Positions 5,918 through 6,147 of a DNA stretch of 6,147 nucleotides are shown in pieces (the first letter of the stretch is position 1; each line of letters starts with the position of its first letter). This DNA is from an uncultured Lachnospiraceae bacterium. Its GTDB lineage: Bacteria; Bacillota; Clostridia; Lachnospirales; Lachnospiraceae. The position numbers were made by a program, and so were the translations under genes. The notes under the pieces are model-generated. The model was given only the letters and a program-made list of their open reading frames with translations. It ran no database searches and was not told the origin of the DNA. The stretch is from contig CAKRJK010000095.1 in the NCBI GenBank assembly GCA_934351705.1, positions 1 to 6,147 on the forward strand, written 5' to 3'.

Positions 5918-6127
5918 ATGGCAAGACCAGATTTAGCAGAAAAGGATATTTTGAATCCTTCTGAGGCAATTGAATATTTTGTTTTGAGTCGGAGAAAATT
6001 TTACGATTTATTGAATAATACGGATGGGGAAGATTTTCTGGCATATTACGGAGAACGCAAGCTGATTCTTCGTGTAGCCTTTGAAAGGTATCTGCGTAAC
6101 CATCCAGAACTAAGGAGGCGGGTATAA
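5918..6127 (+). CDS. excisionase-like small DNA-binding protein
   Basis: A 69-residue protein that is a diverged paralogue of the preceding excisionase. Both share the pattern L-x3-E-A-x2-Y-F in the helix-turn-helix (here LNPSEAIEYFVLSRRKFYDLL, 12-32). Both also share Y-x-G-x-R-x-L-I-x-R-x2-F-E in the wing (here YYGERKLILRVAFERYL, 43-59). It therefore probably binds DNA, either as a second excision factor or as a regulator of the integrase. AAAGGAA (5904-5910) is well placed for the ATG at 5918. A longer TTG-initiated frame from 5897 would read through that site and is not preferred. Its TAA overlaps the next ATG by one base (TAATG), which indicates translational coupling to the following gene. 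Confidence 0.78.
   Translation: MARPDLAEKDILNPSEAIEYFVLSRRKFYDLLNNTDGEDFLAYYGERKLILRVAFERYLRNHPELRRRV
6112..6118 (+). promoter_or_regulatory. ribosome binding site for the gene at the right edge
   Basis: AAGGAGG lies inside the end of the second excisionase-like gene, eight bases before the ATG at 6127. It makes the edge start convincing despite the few codons visible. Confidence 0.75.
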
Positions 6128-6147
6128 TGGCAAAGGCAGGAAGAGGA
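6127..6147 (+). CDS. start of a further gene, probably a tyrosine site-specific integrase (partial)
   Basis: Seven codons are visible (M-A-K-A-G-R-G), with a full AAGGAGG at the right distance and a one-base overlap with the preceding stop. A basic, Gly/Arg-rich N-terminus directly after Tn916-type excisionase genes is typical of the tyrosine integrases of these elements. That is an inference from order alone, since no catalytic part lies in the window. Confidence 0.5.

Noticed and set aside
1..6147. CRISPR array, tRNA or rRNA gene, or toxin-antitoxin pair
   Set aside because: No regularly spaced direct repeats, no cloverleaf or rRNA-like segments and no recognisable toxin were seen. The two small tandem proteins match excisionases better than an antitoxin pair.

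Overview
The window looks like a chromosomal segment of a low-to-medium GC Firmicute, most likely a gut-type Lachnospiraceae/Clostridia. This is inferred from strong AGGAGG-type ribosome binding sites, a clostridial-type PurA (INWGDEGKG start, EAQLGAMRD box), a fused ThrE-type transporter and Tn916-type excisionases. No species can be named from the sequence alone.

Left part (1-4639) is ordinary chromosomal coding sequence. A divergent pair sits at 3604-3724: a LysR-type regulator reads right, and a three-gene block reads left. The block is purA (adenylosuccinate synthase), a conserved soluble protein of unknown function, and a threonine/serine-exporter-type membrane protein. A further gene may begin at the extreme left edge. 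A good sigma-A promoter (TTTACA-N17-TATAAT) drives the leftward block. A plausible LysR promoter overlaps it, so the regulator may control purA and the genes behind it.

Right part (4640-6147) is mobile-element debris. A hairpin-rich spacer is followed by the C-terminal third of an IS66-type transposase (minus strand). This abuts, within a few bases, the C-terminal third of an HK97-type phage major capsid protein (plus strand). Then come two tandem, paralogous Tn916-type excisionase-like genes. The first codons of a further gene end the window, and its position suggests a tyrosine integrase. The two excisionase genes and the following start look intact and translationally organised, while the transposase and capsid genes are broken.

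The least ordinary signals are these. The only ribosome-binding-site-backed start for the ThrE-type gene is out of frame with it, separated by a nine-A tract. The transposase and capsid homologies abut or overlap by a few bases. A long imperfect inverted repeat lies between the two excisionase genes. A LysR regulator is paired with a purine-biosynthesis gene. I did not find a convincing wholly new system.
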